A DNA stretch of 40,003 nucleotides. Origin: Fibrobacter sp. (GTDB lineage Bacteria > Fibrobacterota > Fibrobacteria > Fibrobacterales > Fibrobacteraceae). Positions within the stretch are counted from its first letter, which is position 1. Each line of letters begins with the position of its first letter. Shown here one piece after another: positions 1 to 7,401 of the stretch. The notes beneath the pieces were generated by a model that was given only the letters and a program-made list of their open reading frames with translations, was not told the DNA's origin and made no database searches. The stretch lies in the NCBI GenBank assembly GCA_017965445.1, contig JAGCPZ010000053.1, positions 1 to 40,003 on the forward strand. The letters are read 5' to 3'. The translations under genes were made by a program, and so were the position numbers.

Positions 1-1
1 A

Positions 2-88
2 TTTGCTGTTACAAAGTTGCCATCCTATAAGATTTCAAAAGAAGCACGTTTAAAATTGAAAAAGAAATATGGAATTATAGTAGAGTAG
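2..88 (+). CDS. C-terminal end of an unidentified protein (partial)
   Basis: An open frame enters from the left edge and ends at TAG 86-88, giving 28 residues ending KKKYGIIVE. The tail is rich in Lys. It is too short to assign a family. The next gene starts 29 bases later on the same strand, so the two could be cotranscribed. The call rests only on the open frame and on the spacing to the next gene. Confidence 0.45.
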   Translation, partial: FAVTKLPSYKISKEARLKLKKKYGIIVE

Positions 89-117
89 ATTGAATTACGC
101 ATAGGACCAGATTCCAA

Positions 118-1095
118 ATGACTAAATTCCCCAAAATCCTTCTTCTGCTTGTGCCGTTGTGTCTTGTCGTGCTGTTGATGGCCTTCTCGAATGCTCTTTT
201 AAACTGCTGGATGCTCTTGATTGAGCCTAATTACATCATTCCAAAAGAATCGAATATCTTCCAATTTGATGTGAACCAGATGAACGAGGGCTCCGGTGAC
301 TGGTGGATATATGGTCAAGACAATAAAAACTACTATTACTATATCGGCCACGACTCATTGCCGTATATTACTTTTTCGAATGGTGCCGCTCAAATATGTA
401 GTGGCTTCGATAAATTGAACGTTAATACATGGTGTGGTAAAATTACCGAAGCATTCAAAAGCAGGGACACGACCGTCACCTACGCAGAACTTTTCGACGA
501 TGGGTATCACGCTCTCCTGTATCGTTCAAATTATCCTGAATTGCTGTTTTTTGTCAAGATGTCGGATTCTAGTTTGTATGAGCTGGATAGCATTGTAGAT
601 TTCTATAATGACTTTGCCGTTTACCGGACGGAAAAGGATTATATAGAAAAAGAAGGCGATATATTTAAACAGTTGAGTGACAAAAATAGAACTAAAAAAA
701 TGATGGAATACGGAGTGATTATAAATCCTGTTATGGGTAGTTTTGCGGGGGAACTGTTTATTGTTGGAGACAACGATGTTTTTGAGCTATCGTTGTCTAG
801 ACGGTCATTCAAAAAAATAATTCGTTATCACATGGCCTTGGATATATTTGAAAAATGTAGTGACAATATGATTATGAGACTTCCGCACCGTCAAACAAGC
901 ATTTCCTCATCAGCTATTAGAGTATCTTTCCAAGATAGCAGCTTTTTTGAACTTGCTTCGAATGGCTTGTTGAACATACAAGTTGTTGACGGCAAAAGTT
1001 GCCTTAGGGTGAATGGCGAGTACAACCAGGTCCGCTACGATTACGCGGAAGGCAAAAAATGCAATGTGGGTGTTCCTTTGTGCGAACCATTCTAA
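118..1095 (+). CDS. Hypothetical membrane-anchored or secreted protein
   Basis: This 325-residue protein is not recognised. Residues 5-30 (ILLLLVPLCLVVLLMAF) form one strong hydrophobic segment that could be an uncleaved signal anchor. The remaining 290 residues are soluble, rich in Tyr, Asp and Phe, and contain several Cys (for example CSGFD and TWCGK near residues 93-107, and a CNVGVPLC pair near the C-terminus) that might form disulfides outside the cytoplasm. No catalytic motif was seen. No clear Shine-Dalgarno sequence precedes the ATG at 118. The gene ends 16 bases before the stop of the convergent U32-family gene. A lipobox is not convincing, so a membrane-anchored envelope protein is the safest description. 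Confidence 0.7.
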   Translation: MTKFPKILLLLVPLCLVVLLMAFSNALLNCWMLLIEPNYIIPKESNIFQFDVNQMNEGSGDWWIYGQDNKNYYYYIGHDSLPYITFSNGAAQICSGFDKLNVNTWCGKITEAFKSRDTTVTYAELFDDGYHALLYRSNYPELLFFVKMSDSSLYELDSIVDFYNDFAVYRTEKDYIEKEGDIFKQLSDKNRTKKMMEYGVIINPVMGSFAGELFIVGDNDVFELSLSRRSFKKIIRYHMALDIFEKCSDNMIMRLPHRQTSISSSAIRVSFQDSSFFELASNGLLNIQVVDGKSCLRVNGEYNQVRYDYAEGKKCNVGVPLCEPF

Positions 1096-1111
1096 TAGGG
1101 CGTAACCATAA

Positions 1112-3994
1112 TTAATCACACCCTTTTTTGCGGTCTTGCCAGACGCTTTGGTTGAACAGTTGGCCCTCGGAGAGTCCGTACTTTTCTTCGACGCCGGCTT
1201 TTGAAATGGCTGTGTCGATGTCGAGCTTGCCACGGATGGCTTGCGTGTAAATGTCGATTTTGCGGCGGACAGATTCGGGTTCTTCGTCCAAGAGTTCTAG
1301 GCGGTAGCTGCTTACGTTTTGGGCGATGAGCCTTGGCAATAGCTTGAGGGCGGATTGCGGTTTGCCGACAAAGAGCGTGTTGCGGCATTCGGCATCGGAT
1401 TGCAAGAAGTGGCGTTCGCCTTTATGGTCGAGAATTTCGACTTTATGTTGTGTGCAAATCTTTTTGCATTCGGGAAAGCGGCGGCCAGTCGTGAGGGCGC
1501 GTGCGAATGCGCAGTATTCCGAGTGGAATGCGGGCATGTACTGGTGCAGCGCAAGTTCGAGCTTGCTTCCGTCGATGTTCTTGAGCAAATCAAAAAGCTG
1601 GGTGCTGTTGAGGTCCCACGACGGATGCAATTTTTCGAGGCCTTGAGCCAAAAGCCAATCGTATGTGGCGCTGTTGGTGGCGTTCAGGCTATAGTCGCCG
1701 ACCATCGGGATTCCGGAATCCTTGAGGAGCGCGAGCGAACCGAGGTTACGCACCAATGCAAATTCCGGCATAAGCGTGAGGATTTGCTTGATGTAATGGT
1801 TTTCGCTGGGCTTGTGGATGCGGAGGGTCGCGATGCCGGCTTCGAATCCGAGTTTGTGGATGCGCTCGAGCGGTTCGTCGTATTTGACGCCCCAGTCAAA
1901 ATCCATGACGACTTTGTCGATGTCGATGCCTTGCAATGCGTCGATTTGTTCGGGACGGCGAACGAGAACGGTGATGTTCATGCGGCGGGGTGTCGCGCGA
2001 TTTTCTGTTGCGATTGCGGCGTTGTCGCTGTTGGATTTGCTCGCGATTTTAACGATGCTGTGTAGAAATGCGCGACCGTTTTCCGCAGATGGTGCAAGTT
2101 CTTTCCACTGCAAGCGTTTCTCGTCAAATGCTTGAATGGCTTCTTGACGGAGCGAACGCAAGACTTTGCCGGGGAGGAATGCGTTTGCTGGCAACTTGAT
2201 TTCAAGCTTGTCGAGAACGTAGGCGGTTGCGGAGAGTGCCGAAAGTTCTTTCTTGGCGATGGCCTGGAGTGCATCGGGTGCGACCTCGTTGCGGGAAGCT
2301 TCGAGGATGGCGCCTTCGACGGTGACGCTGTTCCCGCAGGCGTTTGTGCGATTTTCGCGTGCATTTGCGTTGGCGTTTGTGCCGCGGGTTTCCGAAATCG
2401 TGAGCTTGAGCGGTTCGCCGATTTTGCCTTCGAGCGTCATGCAAACAGGAATGTGCTTGGCGAAACTCTTGTCCGTAAAAGTCTTGTGGAGTTCTTTTTC
2501 GAGAGCGGGGGAGTCGTTGCGGTAGGCCTTCATGCCGTAGGTGACTTTGCGCAAGTTGAATTCTCGACCGAATTCCAGACGGACTTGCGATTTCGCGGAT
2601 GTCTCGGAGTACATCTTGCCACCGCGCACGTTTTCACTTGCGTTTCTGGCGCTTCTCGTATCGTGTGTCGAAACGCTCCACGTTGCCTTATACAACCTGC
2701 TTCCCGTTTGACGCGGCTCGGGCTCTGCCCTATATTCTTCGAATAAAATCCCGTCGCCCGGCAACAATGTGCACGGAACAGGCTTGTCTTCAAGTTCCAC
2801 AATCACGCCGCCACGTTCCACTTGAACGACGGTTCCGATAAATTCACCGTGATGGTTCGAGAAGGAGCCATCGACGAGTTCCTGGTGGTTTACGCCATCG
2901 AGCCAGCCGGTGTTGAGACCGCGGGAGAATAAGACTTCGAGCGGTTCCAAGTCTTGCGCGGTAAGGCCTAAATCAGTCGCATCGTTTTGATGGATTGCTT
3001 CGTCGCCTTCGGCTCCTCGCAATGACGTACAAGGCGAATGCCGCGACAGGCTGGTTGACGTTTTCAGCGTCTGTTGTATCGGTTCACAAATAGGAAACAT
3101 AAATGCTTCCTGCTTGTGAACCTTGGAAACTATTGCAGACTGGCATGGCTGAGCCGCAGAGTCATGCACGGAGTGCAATGACGTGTTGTTGCTGCTTAAT
3201 GTTTCCAGTGCTTTGCGGTAGGCGTGCGAAACGGCGGCCACGTATTCCGGGCTTTTCAAACGGCCTTCGACTTTGAGCGATTCCACGCCGATTTCCTTGA
3301 GTTCTTCAAGCTTCGGAAGCGCACACAGGTCTCGTGTGCTGAACAAGTAACGGGCCTTCGGGTCTTTCCATTCCTTGCCGTCCACAAAAATGCGGTAGGG
3401 AAGGCGGCAGCTTTGGGCGCACTGCCCGCGGTTTGCGCTACGTCCGCCAAAGTTTTCGCTGGTAAGGCACTGGCCCGAGTACGAGACGCAAAGTGCCCCG
3501 TGGATGAAAACTTCAAGTTCCAAATCGGTGAGGCTCTTGATTTGCGCAATCTGTTTTGCAGAGAGTTCGCGAGCTAGAACCGCTCTTGAAAATCCGATGT
3601 CCTTGACCAAGTTCACGGCTTCGGAACTCGCGAGCGTCATTTGCGTACTTGCGTGGATTTCCTGTTCCGGGCTAATTGCTTTGATGAGCCTTGCAAGCCC
3701 GATGTCCTGAATGATGAACGCGTCCGGCTTGAGCGCAATCAAACGTTCCAAAAATTCCGACAAATCCTGAATTTCACGCTCGAAGATGAGGATGTTCATT
3801 GCAAGGTACGTCTTTACGCCGCGAAGCCTTGCGTAGCGGATCATTTCTTCGACATCTTCAAATGAAAAATCTTCGGTTCGACCGCGTGCGTTCCAATGCG
3901 GCACTCCATAGTAAACCGCGTCCGCTCCGTTATTGATGGCGGATTCCAGCATGTCGCGCGTACCGACAGGCAAAAGAAGTTCAGGATTGTTCAT
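1112..3994 (-). CDS. Peptidase U32-family protein (RlhA/YhbU-like) with a repeat-derived insertion
   Basis: The N-terminal third matches the U32 family: ELLLPVGTRDMLESAINNGA at the start, a HASTQMT segment near 114-120, the Cys-rich cluster SGQCLTSENFGGRSANRGQC followed by CRLPYR (about 173-201), and KVEGRLKSPEYV (241-252). Known members include E. coli RlhA and TrhP, which take part in hydroxylation of 23S rRNA or tRNA and use conserved Cys residues; a similar RNA-modification role is inferred here. At 960 residues it is longer than E. coli RlhA (about 650) because of a long C-terminal region and a roughly 78-residue low-similarity insertion at about 266-343, which separates AYRKALE from LEVLFSRGLNTGWL, segments that are normally close together. 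Part of that insertion is encoded by dispersed genomic repeats. The ATG start at 3994 gives the full N-terminus. It appears monocistronic. Confidence 0.85.
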   Translation of the reverse strand: MNNPELLLPVGTRDMLESAINNGADAVYYGVPHWNARGRTEDFSFEDVEEMIRYARLRGVKTYLAMNILIFEREIQDLSEFLERLIALKPDAFIIQDIGLARLIKAISPEQEIHASTQMTLASSEAVNLVKDIGFSRAVLARELSAKQIAQIKSLTDLELEVFIHGALCVSYSGQCLTSENFGGRSANRGQCAQSCRLPYRIFVDGKEWKDPKARYLFSTRDLCALPKLEELKEIGVESLKVEGRLKSPEYVAAVSHAYRKALETLSSNNTSLHSVHDSAAQPCQSAIVSKVHKQEAFMFPICEPIQQTLKTSTSLSRHSPCTSLRGAEGDEAIHQNDATDLGLTAQDLEPLEVLFSRGLNTGWLDGVNHQELVDGSFSNHHGEFIGTVVQVERGGVIVELEDKPVPCTLLPGDGILFEEYRAEPEPRQTGSRLYKATWSVSTHDTRSARNASENVRGGKMYSETSAKSQVRLEFGREFNLRKVTYGMKAYRNDSPALEKELHKTFTDKSFAKHIPVCMTLEGKIGEPLKLTISETRGTNANANARENRTNACGNSVTVEGAILEASRNEVAPDALQAIAKKELSALSATAYVLDKLEIKLPANAFLPGKVLRSLRQEAIQAFDEKRLQWKELAPSAENGRAFLHSIVKIASKSNSDNAAIATENRATPRRMNITVLVRRPEQIDALQGIDIDKVVMDFDWGVKYDEPLERIHKLGFEAGIATLRIHKPSENHYIKQILTLMPEFALVRNLGSLALLKDSGIPMVGDYSLNATNSATYDWLLAQGLEKLHPSWDLNSTQLFDLLKNIDGSKLELALHQYMPAFHSEYCAFARALTTGRRFPECKKICTQHKVEILDHKGERHFLQSDAECRNTLFVGKPQSALKLLPRLIAQNVSSYRLELLDEEPESVRRKIDIYTQAIRGKLDIDTAISKAGVEEKYGLSEGQLFNQSVWQDRKKGCD
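2966..3199. repeat. Dispersed repeats inserted in frame in the U32 gene
   Basis: The segment encoding residues about 266-343 of the U32 protein holds two repeat-like elements. Positions 2991-3025 carry the GGATTGCTTCGTCG...CTCCTCGCAATGAC type, which reads SLRGAEGDEAIHQ in the gene frame. Positions 3161-3182 form a palindrome, GTCATGCAC-GGA-GTGCAATGAC. Both keep the frame open. Similar GTCAT-ended elements occur between genes elsewhere in this window. Confidence 0.65.
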
Positions 3995-4030
3995 GAACGA
4001 AAAAATAGAATTAATTACCTACGAGAAGGA

Positions 4031-4057
4031 GATTCCCGGTCAAGCCGGGAATGACAG
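4031..4057. repeat. Intergenic palindromic repeat (GTCAT-type)
   Basis: The stem ATTCCCGG (4032-4039) pairs with CCGGGAAT (4045-4052) and is followed by TGACA. Read on the minus strand it starts TGTCATTCCCGG, the same form as the elements at 14839, 37185 and others. It lies between the small unknown gene and the U32 gene, both on the minus strand. Confidence 0.7.
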
Positions 4058-4073
4058 AATGATATTTGCGATG

Positions 4074-4418
4074 TTATACTTCTTCTAGCTTGTAGCCGAA
4101 TTGCACAATGGCGCCGGTTCGAGCTTCGCGGAAAATCCGCTGGTGGGCGAGCCCGTCGAGAATAGCCATGTCGAGCGCTTCCTTGTTCGCTTTCGTGTCG
4201 TCTCCGAGTTCGACCGTCATGATGTCCCCTGTACCTTTGTACCCTTCGTGGATAACCTTCACGTAAGTGTATTCGCTGTCCATCTCGTGAACGGCCTCGT
4301 GTATAGGTTTGTCGTTGTAGCCCGGATCGGTGTCTAGGCGGTTTCCTGACTTGTTCCAGGCAGAAACAGAACCGCAATAGCCGTCCTTTTTGAATTTAAT
4401 CCATAATTGACCTTGCAT
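4074..4418 (-). CDS. Hypothetical 114-residue soluble protein
   Basis: Not recognised. The protein has no signal peptide or membrane segment and a mixed alpha/beta composition. It starts MQGQLWIKFKKDGY and has the acidic stretches MDSEYTYVKV and MTVELGDD. The ATG at 4418 lies 38 bases from the divergent lipoprotein gene at 4457, so the two share a short promoter region that includes CTAATTTTA at about 4444-4452. It is followed by a palindromic repeat and then the U32 gene. The call rests on the clean open frame and plausible spacing. No function is proposed. Confidence 0.6.
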   Translation of the reverse strand: MQGQLWIKFKKDGYCGSVSAWNKSGNRLDTDPGYNDKPIHEAVHEMDSEYTYVKVIHEGYKGTGDIMTVELGDDTKANKEALDMAILDGLAHQRIFREARTGAIVQFGYKLEEV

Positions 4419-4456
4419 AATAATACCCCATAGAAAAAATAATCTAATTTTACGTC

Positions 4457-4675
4457 ATGTTCAAGAAATCTGTTATTTTGTCGTCTTTAGTTTGCATATA
4501 CATGCTAATGCTCACAGGCTGCTCCAATCAGGAGGCCGAATACAAAATTGCGACCTTGACGGAAGAAAACGCCCGTCTGGCACGTCAAGTCCTTGTTCTC
4601 AAGGCGACCTTGGATTCCTTGAACGCCCATAAAGAGGCGATGGACAATTCCCTCAAGTCCCTCGACATGAAATAA
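4457..4675 (+). CDS. Small Lpp-like coiled-coil lipoprotein
   Basis: A 72-residue precursor. The signal peptide MFKKSVILSSLVCIYMLMLT ends in the lipobox LTGC (Cys22), so signal peptidase II should produce a lipidated mature protein of about 51 residues. The mature part (SNQEAEYKIATLTEENARLA and onward) has heptad-spaced Leu, Ile and Ala and should form one alpha-helical coiled coil, as in Braun-type lipoproteins. There is no C-terminal Lys motif that clearly matches peptidoglycan linkage, although it ends in DMK. An outer-membrane structural role is inferred. It appears monocistronic, with a short promoter region shared with the gene at 4418. Confidence 0.8.
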   Translation: MFKKSVILSSLVCIYMLMLTGCSNQEAEYKIATLTEENARLARQVLVLKATLDSLNAHKEAMDNSLKSLDMK

Positions 4676-4749
4676 TTTCATTTTTTCTCTTTTTTGAGAT
4701 ATTTGTCTCGAAATCGCGCCATTTCTGTCAAAAATATTTCTAAATTTGT

Positions 4750-4882
4750 GCGCGTGACTGGCCCCGGTTTGTCGCCAAGGCGAAAACCAATCCTGCTTCC
4801 TGTGCGAAGCCTATCCGACCGTCAAGTCTCCAAGGAGGCGCTAGTAAGATGGTCTTTAATTAACCCACATTCCAGTCACCCC
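4750..4882 (+). ncRNA. Candidate multi-branched structured RNA (leader of the gene at 4944)
   Basis: Four nested or adjacent helices can be drawn by eye. A closing stem GTGACTGG (4754-4761) pairs with CCAGTCAC (4872-4879). Inside it are a hairpin at 4766-4788 (GGTTT...AAACC capped by TCGC-CAAG-GCGA), a hairpin at 4795-4810 (GCTTC/GAAGC), and an arm at 4817-4854 (GACCGTC/GATGGTC) holding a second CAAG-looped hairpin (GTCTC/GAGGC). A TAAATTTG promoter-like element sits at 4741-4748, just upstream. I could not match it to FMN, TPP, SAM, cobalamin, c-di-GMP, 6S, SRP, tmRNA or RNase P patterns. It could be a cis-regulatory leader or a stand-alone RNA. Confidence 0.45.
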
Positions 4883-4943
4883 GCCTGCAGGTTATTTTCC
4901 AGCTTGCTCGTGTGGTTCAACCCTTACTTTATGAGGTGCCCAG

Positions 4944-5558
4944 ATGGAAATAATCTCTCTCGTATGCTCAGTCGTTGCACTGCTGCTTTGCATTGTAATC
5001 CTTACTAAGGTCAACAAGCTTCTCACGATGCTTCGTACCCCGATTTTCAAGAAGCTCACCCCGGACATGAACTTGAAGCCGTCCGCCCGTCGCCCGATCA
5101 GCGCACAGGAAATGGCTCAGCGCGGTGAACGCAACAACAAGGAAAATCGCCAGAACAAGGAACGTCCGAACAACAAGGACAACCGCAATCAGCAAGCTGC
5201 TCACCAGACTGCCCAACGTGATCGCAACGAACAGCGTCCTGAACGCGGCCCGCGCCGCGATCGTCGCCCGCATCGTGAAGTCAATGCAGAAGCTCCTGCA
5301 GCTTCTGCCGAACAGGCTGCCGCTCCGGTTGCACCGGTCGCCGAAGCCCCGGCTGCTGAAGCCCGTCGTCCGCTTGCTCCGCGTATTCCGGTTGAAACTC
5401 CGGCTGCTCCTGCTGCCGAAGCCGCCCCGGCTGCTCCGGTTGTCGAAGCCCCGGCTGAAGCTCCTGCTGAAAATGTCTTTGATCCGTCCAAGGTCCGCTA
5501 TGGCCGCCGTAACGTGATCAAGAAAGCTCCGGAACTTTCCGACGACAGCGAAGCATAA
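4944..5558 (+). CDS. Single-pass membrane protein with a long disordered Ala/Pro-rich tail
   Basis: The 204-residue protein starts with a transmembrane helix (residues about 2-20, IISLVCSVVALLLCIVIL). It continues with a short basic juxtamembrane part, a highly charged Arg/Asn/Gln/Lys region (about 50-112) and an Ala/Pro/Glu low-complexity tract (about 115-180). It ends in a conserved-looking cap, FDPSKVRYGRRNVIKKAP. The topology suggests a short outside end and a large disordered cytoplasmic tail, possibly binding nucleic acid or another anionic partner through the Arg-rich part; this is inference. The start has a GAGGTG ribosome-binding site at 4932-4937. It follows a structured leader of about 190 bases and is closed by a strong terminator. 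Confidence 0.75.
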   Translation: MEIISLVCSVVALLLCIVILTKVNKLLTMLRTPIFKKLTPDMNLKPSARRPISAQEMAQRGERNNKENRQNKERPNNKDNRNQQAAHQTAQRDRNEQRPERGPRRDRRPHREVNAEAPAASAEQAAAPVAPVAEAPAAEARRPLAPRIPVETPAAPAAEAAPAAPVVEAPAEAPAENVFDPSKVRYGRRNVIKKAPELSDDSEA

Positions 5559-5581
5559 TCTTCACGACAATTGCAATTTGC

Positions 5582-5616
5582 AAAAAGTTCCCAGTCCATG
5601 TGGCTGGGAATTTTTG
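5582..5616 (+). terminator. Rho-independent terminator
   Basis: The stem TTCCCAG (5588-5594) pairs with CTGGGAA (5604-5610), extended by A/T pairs and ending in a T run. It follows the stop at 5558. It also shows that the pyrD frame, although open from 5578, cannot start before this hairpin. Confidence 0.85.
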
Positions 5617-5664
5617 TATAACCGAAAACCATCCGTCGGATTACTTTTTTCTATTTTACAAATC

Positions 5665-6840
5665 ATGAACGATAAATGCATCAACCATGAGTATTACATG
5701 CGGCCTAGCGACCGCGTGCTTGCGCTTATTCGTCGAATTTTTCATAACAATCCGGAATTCCGTCACGATTCCCTGAAGCATGTGGCTCGTTTTGCGCCTG
5801 TGATTCCGCTGATGGGCGCGCGCCCGGACTTGAGCAAGACGCTCAACCGCGAAGTGACTTTTGCAGATGGATGCAGTCCGCTTCATTTCGGTTGTCCGAT
5901 AATGCTTGCTGCCGGTGCAAACAAGACGGCCAAGCGCATTTGCGATTTTGCCAATATGGGCTTTGGCGGTATTTCTGTGGGTACGGCGACACGTCACGTT
6001 CGCGAAGGGAATACGCACAGACCGCGCATCGGGTTCCTCGAAAATGACCGTGCAATCCACAACAGCATGGGGCTCAACAACGATGGCGTCGAAGCGGTGA
6101 CTCGTCGTACGGATGCACAAATTTCTGCGGCACACAGGTTGCACATGTGCGTGGGCATTTCTGTTGCAGAAACTCCGGGCCTTACCGACGAAGATGAAAA
6201 ACTGAAGGATATCGTCGAAAGTTTTTCGATTGCGTACAAGGCGGCTGATTACGTCGAAATCAATTTGAGCTGCCCGAATACGGGTGAAAACCGTATTGAC
6301 CTAGACATGTCGCTTGTCAACAAAATCTTTACTGCGATTACGGATTACCGCAACAGTCAAACTATTCGCAAGGCTATCTATGCCAAGCTCAGCCCGGATA
6401 TGCCAGATAATCATACGGCGACCATCATGGATATGCTGGTGAAAGTGGGCGTAAACGGTGTCGTCGTCGGCAACACGTACCCGACAAAGAAACTCTCCGA
6501 CCTTCCGGTTCACGTGGCATACAAGGATTTGACGCCGCTTCGCGCTGACGGCGATTGCGGTGGCATGTCCGGTCGCCCGCTTTACGAGAACATGGTGAAA
6601 AAGGTCAAGTTCGTTCGCGAACATTACCCGCAGATGAGCGTTATCGCTTGTGGCGGCATTGACCACGGTTACAAAATCTACGACCTCGTCAAGCTTGGTG
6701 TCGATGCGGTTCAGTGCTACTCCGTTGTCGCGTTCCGCTGGATGGCGGCCCATGCGATGCGCAAGGAACTTGCCGAGGCGCTTTCAAAAGACGGTTTTAA
6801 AACTCTAGCGGAATACGATGCAGCTCGTTCGAAACAGTAA
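5665..6840 (+). CDS. pyrD: Dihydroorotate dehydrogenase-family protein
   Basis: An FMN enzyme oxidising dihydroorotate to orotate in pyrimidine synthesis. The class 2 fingerprint is clear: GFGGISVGTATRHVREGN (99-116), NSMGLNNDGVEA (133-144), the phosphate-binding MSGRPL and CGGIDHGYKIYDLVKLG. The segment VEINLSCPNTGENR (197-210) holds Cys203 where E. coli PyrD has catalytic Ser175. Cys at this position is typical of class 1 enzymes, so the quinone dependence usual for class 2 is uncertain. ATG 5665 was chosen because the open frame upstream runs through a terminator; it gives 391 residues. No Shine-Dalgarno sequence is visible. The next gene overlaps its 3' end by 23 bases, so they are probably cotranscribed. 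Confidence 0.85.
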   Translation: MNDKCINHEYYMRPSDRVLALIRRIFHNNPEFRHDSLKHVARFAPVIPLMGARPDLSKTLNREVTFADGCSPLHFGCPIMLAAGANKTAKRICDFANMGFGGISVGTATRHVREGNTHRPRIGFLENDRAIHNSMGLNNDGVEAVTRRTDAQISAAHRLHMCVGISVAETPGLTDEDEKLKDIVESFSIAYKAADYVEINLSCPNTGENRIDLDMSLVNKIFTAITDYRNSQTIRKAIYAKLSPDMPDNHTATIMDMLVKVGVNGVVVGNTYPTKKLSDLPVHVAYKDLTPLRADGDCGGMSGRPLYENMVKKVKFVREHYPQMSVIACGGIDHGYKIYDLVKLGVDAVQCYSVVAFRWMAAHAMRKELAEALSKDGFKTLAEYDAARSKQ

Positions 6841-7378
6841 GATTTTTTTCGTAGCCGTTTTGCTCGCGTGTGTCCAGTCTTTTGCTGGATACTTTATCGA
6901 GCAATCCTACGAAGATGCTCCGGCCAAGGATTCGCTTTCGTCGCTTTCGTTTGGCGGCGAGTTGGAACTCGTGTATTTCCTCGGCTCCGTGCATCCGGGA
7001 ATTTTACTGAGCGGCGAGTACCGCTTGCACAAGCATCATTCGGTCGATGTTTTTGGCGCGGTGCTGTTCTCTGGGGATTATCTGGAATTTGGGCTGGACT
7101 GGAGGTTCTTCTTTAGAGGGCTCCGCGAAGACGATTTTTTACGACTCGGCGTTTCGATGGTCTCTTTTGAGCGCGATGACAAGAGCTACTTTCCGCCCCG
7201 CATAACAGTTGGCTACGGTCGAGATATTCTGTTTTTCAAGAATACGAGTTTCTTGTGCCGCTTGGAACTCAGCGGAAGCTATATTATAGGGAAGCCGCTT
7301 GCCGAAAAGGATAATGATTTTATGAATCGCGAAGCGCACTTTACGGCGGCGCTCCATGTTGGTTTTTACTTTTTTTAG
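6818..7378 (+). CDS. Predicted outer-membrane beta-barrel protein
   Basis: This 186-residue protein has a signal peptide (RNSKIFFVAVLLACVQSFAG, cleavage near residue 24). The rest is built from alternating hydrophobic strands such as GGELELVYFL, GILLSGEYRL, LEFGLDWRFFF and FTAALHVGFYFF. It ends in Phe, the usual C-terminal signal for BAM-dependent barrels. The size suggests an eight-stranded barrel like OmpA/OmpW-type or DUF-type porin-like proteins. The start at 6818 overlaps pyrD by 23 bases, which suggests translational coupling. The next gene begins 23 bases after its stop. No specific function can be given. Confidence 0.7.
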   Translation: MQLVRNSKIFFVAVLLACVQSFAGYFIEQSYEDAPAKDSLSSLSFGGELELVYFLGSVHPGILLSGEYRLHKHHSVDVFGAVLFSGDYLEFGLDWRFFFRGLREDDFLRLGVSMVSFERDDKSYFPPRITVGYGRDILFFKNTSFLCRLELSGSYIIGKPLAEKDNDFMNREAHFTAALHVGFYFF

Positions 7379-7401
7379 TGAAGTTAAATAGGATGGTCTA
7401 A

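Noticed and set aside
4750..4882. The leader as a c-di-GMP, SAM-I, FMN, TPP or cobalamin riboswitch
   Set aside because: Short matches such as GACTGGCCC or GCGAAGCC were noted, but the order of conserved blocks of those families is absent.
4694..5008. A 104-codon open frame across the RNA leader
   Set aside because: It overlaps the start of the better-supported membrane protein gene in another frame, lacks a ribosome-binding site, and the DNA pairs well as structured RNA.
5578..5664. An upstream start for pyrD at 5578
   Set aside because: The extra 29 codons run through a rho-independent terminator hairpin of the previous gene and do not resemble the family N-terminus.
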